NCBI GenBank assembly: GCA_022819605.1
Contig: JAJEGW010000037.1
Coordinates: 1-62,753 of the forward strand
From: Silicimonas sp.
GTDB lineage: Bacteria; Pseudomonadota; Alphaproteobacteria; Rhodobacterales; Rhodobacteraceae
Direction: 5' to 3'
DNA: 62,753 nucleotides
Of the stretch, positions 48,452 through 58,159 are shown one piece after another. Position 1 is the stretch's first letter; the number at the start of each line of letters is the position of its first letter. The notes under the pieces are model-generated. The model ran no database searches and was not told the origin of the DNA. It saw only the letters and a list, made by a program, of their open reading frames with translations. A program made the translations under genes and the position numbers.

Positions 48452-49519
48452 TCAGTTGTCGTCCCGCCCCGCTGCGCCCTTGTAGAGGCGGCTTTCCCTG
48501 TATTGCTCAATGCCGAATCGAGAAATCACGCCAATGGCTGCGGCGACGGGGACGGCGACAAGAAGTCCGACGAACCCGAAGAGTGCGCCGAAGGCGGACA
48601 GCGAGAAGATCAGCCAGACGGGATGCAGTCCGACCGAGGAACCGACAAGGCGCGGCGTCAGGATGTTTCCCTCGACGAACTGGCCGGACTGGAAGATTGC
48701 ATAGACCAGCAGGATCCAGAGCCAGTCTCCCCAGAACTGGAAGAGGGCGAGCCCTAGGGCCAATGCGCCGCCCACCAGTGCTCCGACATAGGGTATGAAT
48801 GTCAGGGCTCCGGCAACCGCACCCACCACTAGCCCGAAATTCAGCCCCACCAGCATCAGGGCAACGGCATAGTAGATGCCCAGGATCAGGCAGACGGTGC
48901 CCTGGCCGCGCACGAAGCCGGCCATGGTCTTGTCAATGTCGGCGGCAATGCGTCGGATTGTCGGCGCGTGGTCGAGGGGCAGGAGCGAGTCCATCTTGGT
49001 GACGATTCTGTCCCAGTCATAAAGCAGGTAGAACGCGACCACGGGAACCACGACGATCAGTACCATGAGGTTCACGATGCCCGAAAACGAGGCAATGATC
49101 GTGTTCAGGAGTTCGCCGCCCTTGGCCTGAACCGTCTCTCCGAGAGTGGCAAGGGAGCGCCGAATCGTCGAATTCGCGTCCCCGAGTTCCGGGATTCTAT
49201 CGAGCAGGAACACCTGCAGGTCCGATGCGATCGCGGGTGCCGCTGCCACGAGGCCGGCGGCCTGGTTCAGGAGGGTAGGCAGAATCAGGAGTATCGTGAC
49301 GCAAAACGCGAATATGGCCAGGAACGTGATGATGCCAGTGGCAATCGCCCGTGAGCACCCGAGCCGTTCCAGCCGGTCCGCGAACGGATCAAGGCAGTAA
49401 GCGATGGCCGCGCCGATGACGAAAGGCAGGATGACGTCGCCGAGAAGCCACATGACAGCCAGAAAGACCGCCATGGCGATGCCCCAGGCCGTGAACTGCG
49501 TTCTTGCCGCAAGTGCCAA
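48452..49519 (-). CDS. AI-2E family permease (PerM-like)
   Basis: A 355-residue membrane protein with about eight hydrophobic spans and the family's central periplasmic segment (about 60-150); GALVGGALALGLA-type Gly-rich spans follow. Family members are channels or exporters of uncertain substrates. The start is TTG 49519, which has GGGAG about 9 bases upstream; an internal ATG is possible. First gene of the perM-hdaA-ppk1 string. Confidence 0.87.
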   Translation of the reverse strand: MALAARTQFTAWGIAMAVFLAVMWLLGDVILPFVIGAAIAYCLDPFADRLERLGCSRAIATGIITFLAIFAFCVTILLILPTLLNQAAGLVAAAPAIASDLQVFLLDRIPELGDANSTIRRSLATLGETVQAKGGELLNTIIASFSGIVNLMVLIVVVPVVAFYLLYDWDRIVTKMDSLLPLDHAPTIRRIAADIDKTMAGFVRGQGTVCLILGIYYAVALMLVGLNFGLVVGAVAGALTFIPYVGALVGGALALGLALFQFWGDWLWILLVYAIFQSGQFVEGNILTPRLVGSSVGLHPVWLIFSLSAFGALFGFVGLLVAVPVAAAIGVISRFGIEQYRESRLYKGAAGRDDN

Positions 49520-49823
49520 CCGATCACTCCCTTTGCGTCCTTACTTGGCAGTCTGTCCGAGTCGGCGCAAGGCGATGGGTGTCCGTCTCCCCGTGTCGCA
49601 TCTCTTGCGCCTGGTGGAATCTGCGCTTCCAGGCAGGCACCCATGGGTTCGTCGGTGCCTGATGCGGCATTTGGTGACGCTCTTAGGATTGCCAATTTCG
49701 CGTCGGTCTCGCGTCTCCGGGAGCGGGCAGTTGCAAACTCTCAACGGCTCCTTGTCCAGCAAGATCGCATGGCGTAATTCGAGGCTGCAATTCGAGGCTG
49801 CTACTACTTGAGGAACTTACCCC

Positions 49824-51158
49824 ATGCGCCTTTCCCGTTACTTCCTTCCCGTTCTCAAGGAAACGCCTGCGGAGGCGCAGATCGTATCGCACCGCTACAT
49901 GCTTCGCGCGGGCATGATCAAGCAGGCCTCGGCCGGCATCTACTCCTGGCTGCCCCTCGGCTTCAAGGTGTTGAGAAAGATCGAGGACATCATCCACGAG
50001 GAACAGCAGCGCGCCGGCCACATTCCGATGCTGATGCCCACGCTTCAGTCGGCGGATCTGTGGCGCGAGAGCGGACGCTATGACGATTACGGCGAAGAGA
50101 TGCTTCGCATCCGGGACCGCCACGACCGCGACATCCTCTACACGCCCACGGCAGAGGAACTCATCACGGACATATTCCGTGCGCACGTCTCTTCCTACCG
50201 CGACCTTCCGCTGACGATGTACCAGATCCAGTGGAAGTTCCGGGACGAGATCCGGCCCCGCTTTGGCATCATGCGCGGCCGCGAGTTCTACATGAAGGAT
50301 GGCTACAACTTCGACTTGACGAAGGAGGACGCCATGCATGCCTACAATCGTCACCTCGTCAGCTATCTTCGCACGTACGAGCGCATGGGGCTGCAGGCGA
50401 TTCCGATGCGAGCCGATTCCGGACCCATCGGCGGCGACGACACGCACGAGTTTCTCGTTCTCGCCGAGACCGGAGAGTCAGAGGTCTTCTTCGACAACGC
50501 CATCACGGAACTGAAGATCGGCGACCGGAAGATCGATTACGGCGACAAGGCGCAGTGCCAGGCCGTGCTCGAGGAATTCACGTCGCGCTATGCCCGAACC
50601 GACGAAACCCATGACGAGGCGCTGTTCAACGAGATTCCGGAAGTGAGGCGCCGGTCTGCGCGGGGCATCGAGGTGGGACAGATATTCTATTTCGGAACCA
50701 AGTATTCCGAGCCCATGGGCGCCACTGTCCAGGACGCGGACGGAAACGATGTCGCGGTTCACATGGGATCGCACGGCATTGGAGTCAGCCGCCTTCTCGG
50801 CGCAATCATCGAGGCAAGCCACGACGAGAAGGGCATCATCTGGCCCGAAGGCGTGACACCGTTTCACGCAGGCATCGTGAATCTCAGGCAAGGGGATGCA
50901 GGAACGGACTCGGCCAGCGCACAATTGGAGGCGGCGCTGATCGAACGCGGACTGGATCCGCTCTACGACGATTCCGAAGAGCGGCCAGGAGCGAAGTTCG
51001 CAATCATGGACCTGATCGGGCTTCCGTGGAGGATCACGGTCGGACCTCGCGACCTCGCGCAAGGGGTCGTCGAACTGGCGTCGCGGCGAACCGGAGAAAG
51101 CGAGAAGCTGTCCGTGGATGCCGCCGTGGATCGCGTGGCGCAGATCTACGGCGCTTGA
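49824..51158 (+). CDS. proS: Prolyl-tRNA synthetase, short alphaproteobacterial type
   Basis: A 444-residue class II synthetase without the INS editing domain of the E. coli enzyme (about 570). Motif 2 is [16 protein letters not shown], motif 3 is [13 protein letters not shown]. This length and lack of the insertion are typical of alphaproteobacteria and mitochondria, which rely on free YbaK-like editing. It charges tRNA-Pro. A clear core gene just before the island boundary. Confidence 0.95.
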   Translation: MRLSRYFLPVLKETPAEAQIVSHRYMLRAGMIKQASAGIYSWLPLGFKVLRKIEDIIHEEQQRAGHIPMLMPTLQSADLWRESGRYDDYGEEMLRIRDRHDRDILYTPTAEELITDIFRAHVSSYRDLPLTMYQIQWKFRDEIRPRFGIMRGREFYMKDGYNFDLTKEDAMHAYNRHLVSYLRTYERMGLQAIPMRADSGPIGGDDTHEFLVLAETGESEVFFDNAITELKIGDRKIDYGDKAQCQAVLEEFTSRYARTDETHDEALFNEIPEVRRRSARGIEVGQIFYFGTKYSEPMGATVQDADGNDVAVHMGSHGIGVSRLLGAIIEASHDEKGIIWPEGVTPFHAGIVNLRQGDAGTDSASAQLEAALIERGLDPLYDDSEERPGAKFAIMDLIGLPWRITVGPRDLAQGVVELASRRTGESEKLSVDAAVDRVAQIYGA

Positions 51159-51308
51159 GCTGCCGGTACCGATGACGCCATACGGACATGCTGCGGCACA
51201 TGTCGCTGGAGTCGAGTTGCCGGCTTGGGTCCATGCCGATCGCAACCGCAGTCGCGCAGCAATGACCGCAAGCCCGGGTTGGGCAAGGGCACATGAAAGG
51301 AAGCAGGA

Positions 51309-51563
51309 ATGACTGGAAGCGCCCTGATCACGTGGGGCGGCTGGGACGGACATGAGCCGGACCAGGTCGCCGAGATCTTTCGCGCCATGCTTTCCGAGGC
51401 AGGGTTCGCGGTAGCCGTGACCGACAGCCTCGACTGCCTGGACGAGGTGGAAGCCCTTGGCGCTTTCGACTTGATCGTGCCGGTCTGGACCATGTCGGAA
51501 CTGTCCCGTGAAAGGGCATCGAACATGTTGTTAATTTCAAAAATATGGACAGGCCGGGCTTGA
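51309..51563 (+). pseudogene. ThuA-like gene, truncated at the island boundary
   Basis: The frame begins MTGSALITWGGWDGHEPDQV and continues to DLIVPVWTMSELSRE, the start of a ThuA (trehalose-utilisation) family protein of about 220-250 residues. After about codon 75 (near 51527) the family resemblance stops, base composition turns AT-rich, and the frame ends at 51563. The rest of the gene is not in the window. The cut coincides with the start of the recombinase-bearing island. Confidence 0.75.
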
Positions 51564-51917
51564 CGAAGACGTTGGCATGATAAATCGTTTAATGATAACA
51601 GGTTAGTTATCACAAGACAGAAACTTTCTGCTTGCAACGCGGTCAGGGAATGTCGTATGTCCCGCTCGAACTGGAACCAAGCAGTCACTATTTGATTACG
51701 GGATCGGATGCTGGTGAAGGGTCGGATCGGCTTTCCTTCGGAAAGCGGATCCCGTTCGGTCAGGCCGTGACGGGACGGCATGATTCCGCGGACCGGGAGT
51801 CCGCCGCCGGTCCTTCCGGGCCGGTCCGGAGCCGCCGGACGTGACGGTGCAGGCGGCGACCTCGGGATCCGCACCGTGCCGTGAACACCGTAGGACTGCA
51901 AGCAGGGAGCGAGGACG
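51564..51917. other. Island boundary region, AT-rich then GC-rich
   Basis: No gene. The first 80 bases are AT-rich, unlike the flanks, and carry the palindrome at 51593-51612. A second hairpin (GCTTTCC 51730-51736, GGAAAGC 51740-51746) follows. The remainder, up to the first recombinase, has GC-rich sequence like the island. Confidence 0.55.
51593..51612. other. Inverted repeat with 6-base spacer, candidate recombination site
   Basis: TGATAAC-AGGTTA-GTTATCA has 7-base arms around a 6-base spacer, the spacing of Xer/tyrosine-recombinase crossover sites. It lies about 65 bases after the point where the ThuA-like protein loses homology and 305 bases before the first recombinase. Whether a second copy marks the other end of the island is not visible. 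Confidence 0.35.
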
Positions 51918-53108
51918 ATGGCGCGCGAGGACGGGATCAGGATCACCAAGAGGTCGGTCGACGCGCTGTCCGTGGACACGGGCGACGCCGTGTTCTGGGA
52001 CCGGGAGCTGCGCGGATTCGGAGTCCGCGTCCACTCCAGCGGACGCAAGGCCTACGTGGTCCAGACGCGCGGCCCTGGCGGGCGGCTGAAGCGGGTCACG
52101 CTGGGGCGGCACGGGGAGATGACCTCGGACGCGGCGCGGCGCAGGGCGGCGGAGGCCATCGACCGGATCAGGCAGGGACTGGAGCCGTTTCCGGCGCCGC
52201 CCGCGCCCGATCCCACCGTGGCCGAACTCGCGGCGCGCTTCATGGAGATGCACGTCGCGAAGAACTGCAAGCCGGGAACAGCCGTGACGTTCCGCCAGGC
52301 GGTGGAGCGCCACATCCTGCCCGCGCTGGGCGGGCTGAAAGTCTCCGAGGTGGAGCGGCCGCACGTCGCGGACCTGCATCTCGCCATGCGGGACACGCCC
52401 AGCCATGCCAACATGACGGTCGACGTCCTGGCGAGGATGCTCCGCCTTGCCGAGGCGTGGGGCATGACGCCGCCCCGGCGGAACCCGTGCAGTTCGGTGC
52501 GGCGCTACCGCGTGAAGGGGCGCGAGCGATTCCTGTCGCCGGAGGAGTACCGGAGCCTCGGGCGGGTGCTTGCCGAGGCGGAGGCGGGCGGGACCTGCCT
52601 GCCGTCGGGGATCGCGGCGATTCGGCTCCTCGCGCTGACGGGGTGCCGCAAGAGCGAGATCCTCGGGCTGCGATGGGACGACATCGACCGCACGGCGGGC
52701 GAGATCCGGATCCGGGACGGCAAGACCGGGCCGCGTCGGGTTCCGCTGACGCCGGCGGTGGAGCGGGTTCTGGCGGGCATCAAGCGCGTCGAGGGCAGCC
52801 CGTGGGTGATGCCCGGGCAGGGGCCCGGGGATCACTTCAAGAGCATCGACAATCTCTGGCAGCGGGTGCGGTCTCTCGCCGGACTGGAGGACGTCCGCAT
52901 TCACGACCTTCGGCATTCGTATGCCTCCAGGGCGCTGGCGACCGGGGAAAGTCTGCCCATGATCGGGCGTCTCCTCGGTCATGGCAAGGTGAAAACGACC
53001 GCAAGATACGCCCACCTGGCGCGCGACACCGAGCGGGCGTCGGCGGCGAAGGTCGGCGGCAGCATCGGCGCGGACATCCTTAACGGACGTGACGGGGAGG
53101 CGGCCTGA
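51918..53108 (+). CDS. Tyrosine recombinase/integrase 1
   Basis: A 396-residue integrase with an N-terminal DUF4102-like arm-binding domain (FWDRELRGFGVRVHSSGRKA), a SAM-like core-binding domain (about 95-185) and a catalytic domain. Visible active-site residues are the first Arg (LTGCRKSEI), HDLRHSYAS (His-x-x-Arg), GHGKVKTTARYAH with the third His and the nucleophile Tyr. It is complete and one base upstream of a close relative on the same strand. Confidence 0.9.
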   Translation: MAREDGIRITKRSVDALSVDTGDAVFWDRELRGFGVRVHSSGRKAYVVQTRGPGGRLKRVTLGRHGEMTSDAARRRAAEAIDRIRQGLEPFPAPPAPDPTVAELAARFMEMHVAKNCKPGTAVTFRQAVERHILPALGGLKVSEVERPHVADLHLAMRDTPSHANMTVDVLARMLRLAEAWGMTPPRRNPCSSVRRYRVKGRERFLSPEEYRSLGRVLAEAEAGGTCLPSGIAAIRLLALTGCRKSEILGLRWDDIDRTAGEIRIRDGKTGPRRVPLTPAVERVLAGIKRVEGSPWVMPGQGPGDHFKSIDNLWQRVRSLAGLEDVRIHDLRHSYASRALATGESLPMIGRLLGHGKVKTTARYAHLARDTERASAAKVGGSIGADILNGRDGEAA

Positions 53109-53109
53109 C

Positions 53110-54321
53110 ATGGCGCGGCTGAGGAACAGGACGATATCGCGACGGACAATCGCGTCGCTGAAGTCCGACAGGGACACGACGTTCTGGGACCGGGACCTGC
53201 CCGGCTTCGGCGTGCGGGTGCATCCTTCGGGCCGGAAGGTCTACGTCGTCCAGAGCCGGGCGCCGGGAGAGGCGGCGACGCGGGTGACGCTTGGCGTTCA
53301 CGGGGTGCTGACGCCCGAGGAGGCGCGCCGCCGCGCGGCGCTGGTGATCGCGCGGGTCAAGGCGGGCGAGGATCCGGTTCCCGAGCCGCTTGCGGCGAAG
53401 CTGGCCGGGACCCCAACGGTCGCCGACCTCGCCGAGCGCTACGTGAAGGAGCATGTCGAGGTGCGCTGCAAGCCCGCGACCGCGGAGGCGTTCAGGCTGG
53501 TCGTTCGCAAGCACATCCTTCCGGCGCTCGGGAGCCGCTCGGCGCTTGCGGTCACGCACCGGGAGGTGACGGAGCTCCATCACCGGCTGAGCGAACGACC
53601 GATGTCGGCGAACCTGGCGGTGGAGAACCTGTCGCGCATATACAACGCTGCGGAGGACCGGGGCGTTATTCCGGAGGGGAGCAATCCCTGCCGCCTCGTG
53701 GTCCGGCATCGTCGTCGCCGCAGGGAGCGGTTCCTGACCGACGCGGAGTTCCGTCGGCTCGGGAAGGTCCTGGACGAGGCGGAGACTTCCAAGGGCGTCT
53801 CCGCGAGCGCGGTGGCGGCGATGAGGCTTCTCCTGCTGACGGGCTGCCGCAAGCGGGAGATCCTGAACCTCCGCTGGGACGAAGTGGACCTCGATGCGGG
53901 AGAACTGCGGCTCGGCGACAGCAAGACCGGTCCGCGGACCATCGTCCTGTCGCCGGAGGCGGTGTCGGTGCTGTCGCGGATCCCGCGGCTCGAGGACAAC
54001 CCCCACGTGATTCCAGGGCGGGTCCGGGGCCAGCCGCTGCGCAACCTGAACGGACCCTGGGCGGTCGTGTGCGCCCGCGCAGGTCTCGATGACATGCGCA
54101 TTCACGACATGCGTCACTCATACGCCTCCCGGGCGCTGGCGCTGGGGGAGAGCCTTCCGATGATCGGTCGCCTGCTTGGTCATTCGGAAGTGGAGACGAC
54201 CGCAAGATACGCTCACCTGGCGGAGGATTCGGTCCGGGACGCGGCGGTCCGCGTGTCGGACAGCATCGCGTCCGACTTCCTGGTCGAAAGCGGGTTTGTC
54301 GGCCCTGACGCTCCTGACTGA
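53110..54321 (+). CDS. Tyrosine recombinase/integrase 2
   Basis: A 403-residue integrase with the same domain order as its neighbour: FWDRDLPGFGVRVHPSGRKV, LTGCRKREI, HDMRHSYAS and GHSEVETTARYAH. All catalytic residues are present. The two proteins are clearly paralogous, roughly half identical by eye, and the two genes are nearly adjacent, so they could form a hetero-oligomer like XerC/XerD. ATG 53110 starts one base after the first gene's stop. Confidence 0.9.
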   Translation: MARLRNRTISRRTIASLKSDRDTTFWDRDLPGFGVRVHPSGRKVYVVQSRAPGEAATRVTLGVHGVLTPEEARRRAALVIARVKAGEDPVPEPLAAKLAGTPTVADLAERYVKEHVEVRCKPATAEAFRLVVRKHILPALGSRSALAVTHREVTELHHRLSERPMSANLAVENLSRIYNAAEDRGVIPEGSNPCRLVVRHRRRRRERFLTDAEFRRLGKVLDEAETSKGVSASAVAAMRLLLLTGCRKREILNLRWDEVDLDAGELRLGDSKTGPRTIVLSPEAVSVLSRIPRLEDNPHVIPGRVRGQPLRNLNGPWAVVCARAGLDDMRIHDMRHSYASRALALGESLPMIGRLLGHSEVETTARYAHLAEDSVRDAAVRVSDSIASDFLVESGFVGPDAPD

Positions 54322-54471
54322 CCCGGCTGCGGCCGTGCGAACGGGCACCGGGGCCACCGACGTGAAATCGGGGCTGCAATGCCAGGGGCCGATCCTGTAG
54401 GAGGGGTGCCGGGGAGGCGCGGCGTTCAACGCAGGATCGTGCCGGACGAGGAACGGCCGAAGGAATGGATC

Positions 54472-55235
54472 ATGGCGAGCAACGCGGAAACGAAGAGCCT
54501 GGCGGTGCTGATCGACGCCGACAACACCAGCGCGAAGCACGCGCAGGCGATATTCGACGAGATCGTCAAGCTGGGCGAGGCAAACGTGCGGCGCATCTAC
54601 GGAGATTTCTCGGGTGGCCGTCTGTCCGGTGGGACGGGGCCATCCAGTCGCTTGCGATCCTGCAGCACCAGCAGCGCAGAAACTCGCGGGGCAAAAACGC
54701 CTCCGACATAGCGCTGGTCATCGACGCAATGGACATGATGCACAAGGGCACCCTCGATGGCTTCGTGCTGGTCAGTTCGGACAGCGACTTCACGCGCCTT
54801 GCGCAGCGGCTGCGGGAGGATGGCCTTGTCGTGTACGGCTTCGGAGAGCGCAAGGCGGTGGAGGCCTTCCGCAACGCCTGCAGCCGGTTCATCTACGTGG
54901 AGAATCTCCTGGAGGCCGAGCCAGACAAGGGCGACAGGGCAACGGCTAAGGCGACGGCACAGAAGAAGGATGCTCCGCGAAAGGCGCGGAAGATTATCGC
55001 GGACGCCATCGGGGAGCCGGACGCCGACGGATGGGAGAGCCTGGGCAGCGTCGGGCAGCGGATACAGGGCGCGCATCCGGACTTCGACCCGCGCAGCTAC
55101 GGCTGCGCGAACCTGAGCACCCTGGTCGAGAGGTCCGGCGGGTTCGACATCCGGAAGAACGCGGACAACGTCCATGTCCGGCGCAAGGCCGCTGCGCGAA
55201 AGGGATCAGGCACGGCCAGAGGCCCGGCGGCGTGA
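54472..55235 (+). pseudogene. NYN-domain / OST-HTH protein, frameshifted
   Basis: The first frame (ATG 54472) gives LAVLIDADNTSAKHAQAIFD and NVRRIYGDFSGGRL, the start of a NYN (PIN-like) ribonuclease domain of the LabA/DUF88 type. It then loses the frame near 54627-54633, and the second frame continues WDGAIQSLAILQ, GKNASDIALVIDAMDMM and VSSDSDFTRLAQRLRE, with the acidic residues of the active site. A C-terminal OST-HTH/LOTUS-like RNA-binding segment (about 165-215, WESLGSVGQRIQGAHPDFDP) follows. One missing base explains the break; a sequencing error would make it a working gene. Confidence 0.75.
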
Positions 55236-55416
55236 CATCTGCGGGAAGCATGCGAAGGCGCGGGCCGGGCGTAGCCCGTCTCATCGGGATCGCGGGTTGG
55301 ACGGCGAGCGGCGCGGTTTCCGCCACCTGAGCGTCGTTCCGGAAATCGCGCGTCGACTGAAGGAGCCGGATTGTTGACCAGAGAGATCAGGACGGATAGC
55401 GTGTCGGTGCATCGGA

Positions 55417-55812
55417 ATGGGGGACCGGATGACGGTGCGGTCAGGGCGATCCGTGCACGACGGCCCGTCACGCGGGATCCCGTCAAGCACGTTTCGGTCG
55501 AGGAAACGGGCACGGAAACCGGTCGCGAAACCTACTCTTGAATCGCTGTTCAAGGACCGTGCGTCAGGCGCCAACCAGGCCGAGGCCGCGTCCCGGCAGG
55601 ATCGAGAGCTGCGCCTCGAAGGGCGGCGTCTTGGCCGCCTGCGCGGCGGCACGCTGCGGATCACGTGCGGCTGCGGACATTCCGGCGACGTCCCGGTCGT
55701 CGCCCTCGTCGCCCGGCACGGAGAGGACGCCCGCGTACGGGACGCGATTGCCTCGATGCGATGCAGCGGCTGCGGCGCGCGGCGCGTCCAGGAGGTCCGC
55801 TGGCTCTCCTGA
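55417..55812 (+). CDS. Small zinc-ribbon protein of unknown function
   Basis: About 127-131 residues with a basic N-terminal half and a C-terminal CGCG...CSGCG pair of Cys knuckles (residues about 83-120) that would bind one zinc. Met5 (55429) is a better-spaced start after GGGGGA. No family recognised. The island setting and basic charge suggest nucleic-acid binding, but this is inference. Confidence 0.5.
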   Translation: MGDRMTVRSGRSVHDGPSRGIPSSTFRSRKRARKPVAKPTLESLFKDRASGANQAEAASRQDRELRLEGRRLGRLRGGTLRITCGCGHSGDVPVVALVARHGEDARVRDAIASMRCSGCGARRVQEVRWLS

Positions 55813-56105
55813 TCGTTGCTGCCGGATGCCGCGCGACATCTCGCCCGGAACGCGGGCAAGTGCCGCTGTCGCGAATCGACGCGAAGGGCGAGCGCAAGCG
55901 CGTTCGGGCTACGCGGATGTCGCGTGCCGTGACGGCGGTCTACGCAATTCCCGCATACCTGGAGGGGAGAGTGCAAACGCGTGCAAGAAGGTCAATTGGC
56001 GGCATCGCGCTTGCGATCGTGCCGGACGATGCAGGGACGCCTGTCGGAGGCGGATGACGACACTCCGCTGGCCGGTCTTCAGGGTGATCCAGGTGGAGGG
56101 GCGCG

Positions 56106-57113
56106 TCATGGACGCGTGGCGGGGTGCAGCCATGGCCATGTCCTGACGCCATGCCGGTCGGTGCGCTCCACCACGATCGCGTCCGACAGTTCCCCGTCGA
56201 TGGACTCCGCCAGGAACCGTACGCGGGCGGCGATGGTCTTGCGGGCCTCGTCGTCCCGATCCCAGAGCTGTGCCTCCCTGCACTCGAACATGGCCGCGCA
56301 CTCCGCCAGGACCTTGGGATGTGTGTGGAGCCAGCGGACGAACGCCACCGCATCGGGCGCCTCCGTCCACAGGTCGCCGAACAGCGCGAAGTAGTCCGTC
56401 GCGTTGTCCGGTTCGGCGAGGTTCGTGGCATGCCACATCGGGACCGGAAGCGGGTCCGGCGTTCCGCAGATGATCTCCGCGATGTAGCGGTTCCCGACGA
56501 AACCTTGCCGGAGGCACGTAGCCGCCGCGCTGTACTCTCCCTCGATCAGCCGGAGGAGTCCCAGCTCGTACTGCAGCGACGGCTCCTCGTACCGGAACTC
56601 GACCAGGAGCGCGCGCGCCTCGTCGAGCCTTCCGGCGCGCAGGAGGGCGGAGCCGAGCAGGTGGCGGATCCCCTGGTTGTCCCCCGGATTCCAGGCGAGC
56701 ATCGCGTTCATCAGGTCGACGGCCTCGTTCCACTCGCCGAGATGCAGGTGGCACAGCACGAGACCGTGGGCGGTCCGGAAGAACGGCCGGTTTTCGAGAC
56801 GGCTCCACTCGATGAGGTCGGCGTACCCCGGGGGGATAGCCGCTTCGCAAAGCGAGAATCCGGCCAGGTACGCGTCGTACGCGCATTTCGGCATGCCCTC
56901 GTCCAGCAGCGCGTTTCCGATGTGCGCATGCGCGTCGATGAACCACGGATGCCGTTCGGCGAGATCCCGCAATCCGTCCATGTAGCGATCCCGGCCGATC
57001 CGGCCGCAGTCGCGGTCGTCGAGGAGGCGGTCGAATTCCTCCACGCACGCGTCGTGTTCCAGCGGGTATAGAAATCGTGCGGTGTCTTCGAAGAATTCGA
57101 GATGCAGGCTCAT
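56106..57113 (-). CDS. Tetratricopeptide-repeat protein
   Basis: A 335-residue protein with helix pairs of the TPR type (around 75-195; WFIDAHAHIGNALLDEGMPK, LGEWNEAVDLMNAML, LLRAGRLDEARALLVEF). ATG 57113 follows a strong GGGAGGG. The C-terminal third is not recognisable. Likely a scaffold; no partner can be named. It lies on the opposite strand to its neighbours. Confidence 0.7.
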   Translation of the reverse strand: MSLHLEFFEDTARFLYPLEHDACVEEFDRLLDDRDCGRIGRDRYMDGLRDLAERHPWFIDAHAHIGNALLDEGMPKCAYDAYLAGFSLCEAAIPPGYADLIEWSRLENRPFFRTAHGLVLCHLHLGEWNEAVDLMNAMLAWNPGDNQGIRHLLGSALLRAGRLDEARALLVEFRYEEPSLQYELGLLRLIEGEYSAAATCLRQGFVGNRYIAEIICGTPDPLPVPMWHATNLAEPDNATDYFALFGDLWTEAPDAVAFVRWLHTHPKVLAECAAMFECREAQLWDRDDEARKTIAARVRFLAESIDGELSDAIVVERTDRHGVRTWPWLHPATRP

Positions 57114-57642
57114 GATCCCTCCCGGCGGCGCTGTCGGCGGTTTCCGTGTCGTTTCCCGGAATTCGTCGCTTGCCGCAAGGACCAACGGGGTGAGAATCCG
57201 GATTTGCGGGGTGGATACCCCAGTGGAGCCACGGGTGCCGCCAATGTCATGTGGGCAGCGGGATGGGATGACGGAACGACGTCACAATGATCGCTATTGC
57301 TGTGGATGCAGGAAATTTGCACCATTCCGGGCTCACCAAGACGTTGTCTTCTGCGAGTTCCCCATGCCTTTGCGAGCTGTTGGTTCCTGGCCATGAACGA
57401 CTTCGCCGAAAGGGGCACGAACTGACCAATCAGGTAGCGGGTGCACGCTGAACTTAGCAGCGAGACAGCGCGGGTTGAACTCGTCGAGGCAGGTGCGGAG
57501 CGAGGGGTGCTGGACATAGGGCCGGTGGGCAATGCACAACGGATCGAGTTTCAGGATAGCAATCGGCAGGCGGGATTTACTTCCGTACTTGGTGAGGCGT
57601 CGACGGGGCAGCGTGGCAGGGATAGGCAGGCAAGTGGTGGAC
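57114..57642. other. No supported gene (529 bp)
   Basis: Intergenic sequence in the island. A minus-strand open frame at 57333-57725 has some protein-like composition but overlaps the next gene antisense and shows no family; other frames are short. Confidence 0.45.
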
Positions 57643-58002
57643 ATGCAATGGGACTGGATAGGCTGGGTTGTGGCAGCAATTGCAACGATGTTTGCGATCA
57701 GAGGATCAATCCGCTTTGACATCAATGAATGGTTGAAGGATCGACGGAGGCGGCAAGAGGAGCAACTTGAAAACCTGTGCCCTCACATTTCCGTGTTTAA
57801 GAAAGATGGGAAGTTCGTGATTCGATCCACTTACATTTCGCCGCCCGGCACCGAAGCGTGGCAATGTCAGATGTGTGGTCACGTGACATATGACGGGCAT
57901 GCGATTGAACAAGGACAGAGGTACTGGGCCGAGAATCCGGACGAGTTGATGAAACGAAACAAGCGGATCAAGAAACTGGCAAGGAAACTCGGTCGCATAT
58001 GA
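57643..58002 (+). CDS. Membrane-anchored zinc-knuckle protein of unknown function
   Basis: A 119-residue protein with one hydrophobic span at the N-terminus (about 4-20, IGWVVAAIATMFAI), a basic linker, then a CPH...CQMCGH pair of Cys/His that suggests one zinc (residues about 45-86), and a Lys/Arg-rich tail. No family recognised. A Rho-independent terminator lies 13 bases after its stop. Confidence 0.57.
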   Translation: MQWDWIGWVVAAIATMFAIRGSIRFDINEWLKDRRRRQEEQLENLCPHISVFKKDGKFVIRSTYISPPGTEAWQCQMCGHVTYDGHAIEQGQRYWAENPDELMKRNKRIKKLARKLGRI

Positions 58003-58014
58003 GGAAGTTCATGT

Positions 58015-58046
58015 ATTGCCACACGCTTTCGGAGTGGCAATTTTTT
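58015..58046 (+). terminator. Rho-independent terminator
   Basis: ATTGCCAC (58015-58022) and GTGGCAAT (58034-58041) form a perfect 8-bp stem with an 11-base loop, followed by five more T. It ends the transcript of the membrane zinc-knuckle gene. Confidence 0.85.
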
Positions 58047-58159
58047 GGGGGGGTCATTTACCTGACAAAGCGGAGGGCCTTTCTCGCTCCTCGTTGCGCT
58101 TCCGCTCTGCTTAGTCGGGTACGATCGTTTAAGTGATCCCCAGCAACAGGGAGAGCACT

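Noticed and set aside
52052-53177. Minus-strand frames opposite the integrases
   Set aside because: GC-rich third positions create long antisense frames; both integrases have complete catalytic motifs on the plus strand.
57333-57725. Minus-strand frame of 130 codons
   Set aside because: It is antisense to the start of the membrane zinc-knuckle gene and lacks any recognised motif.
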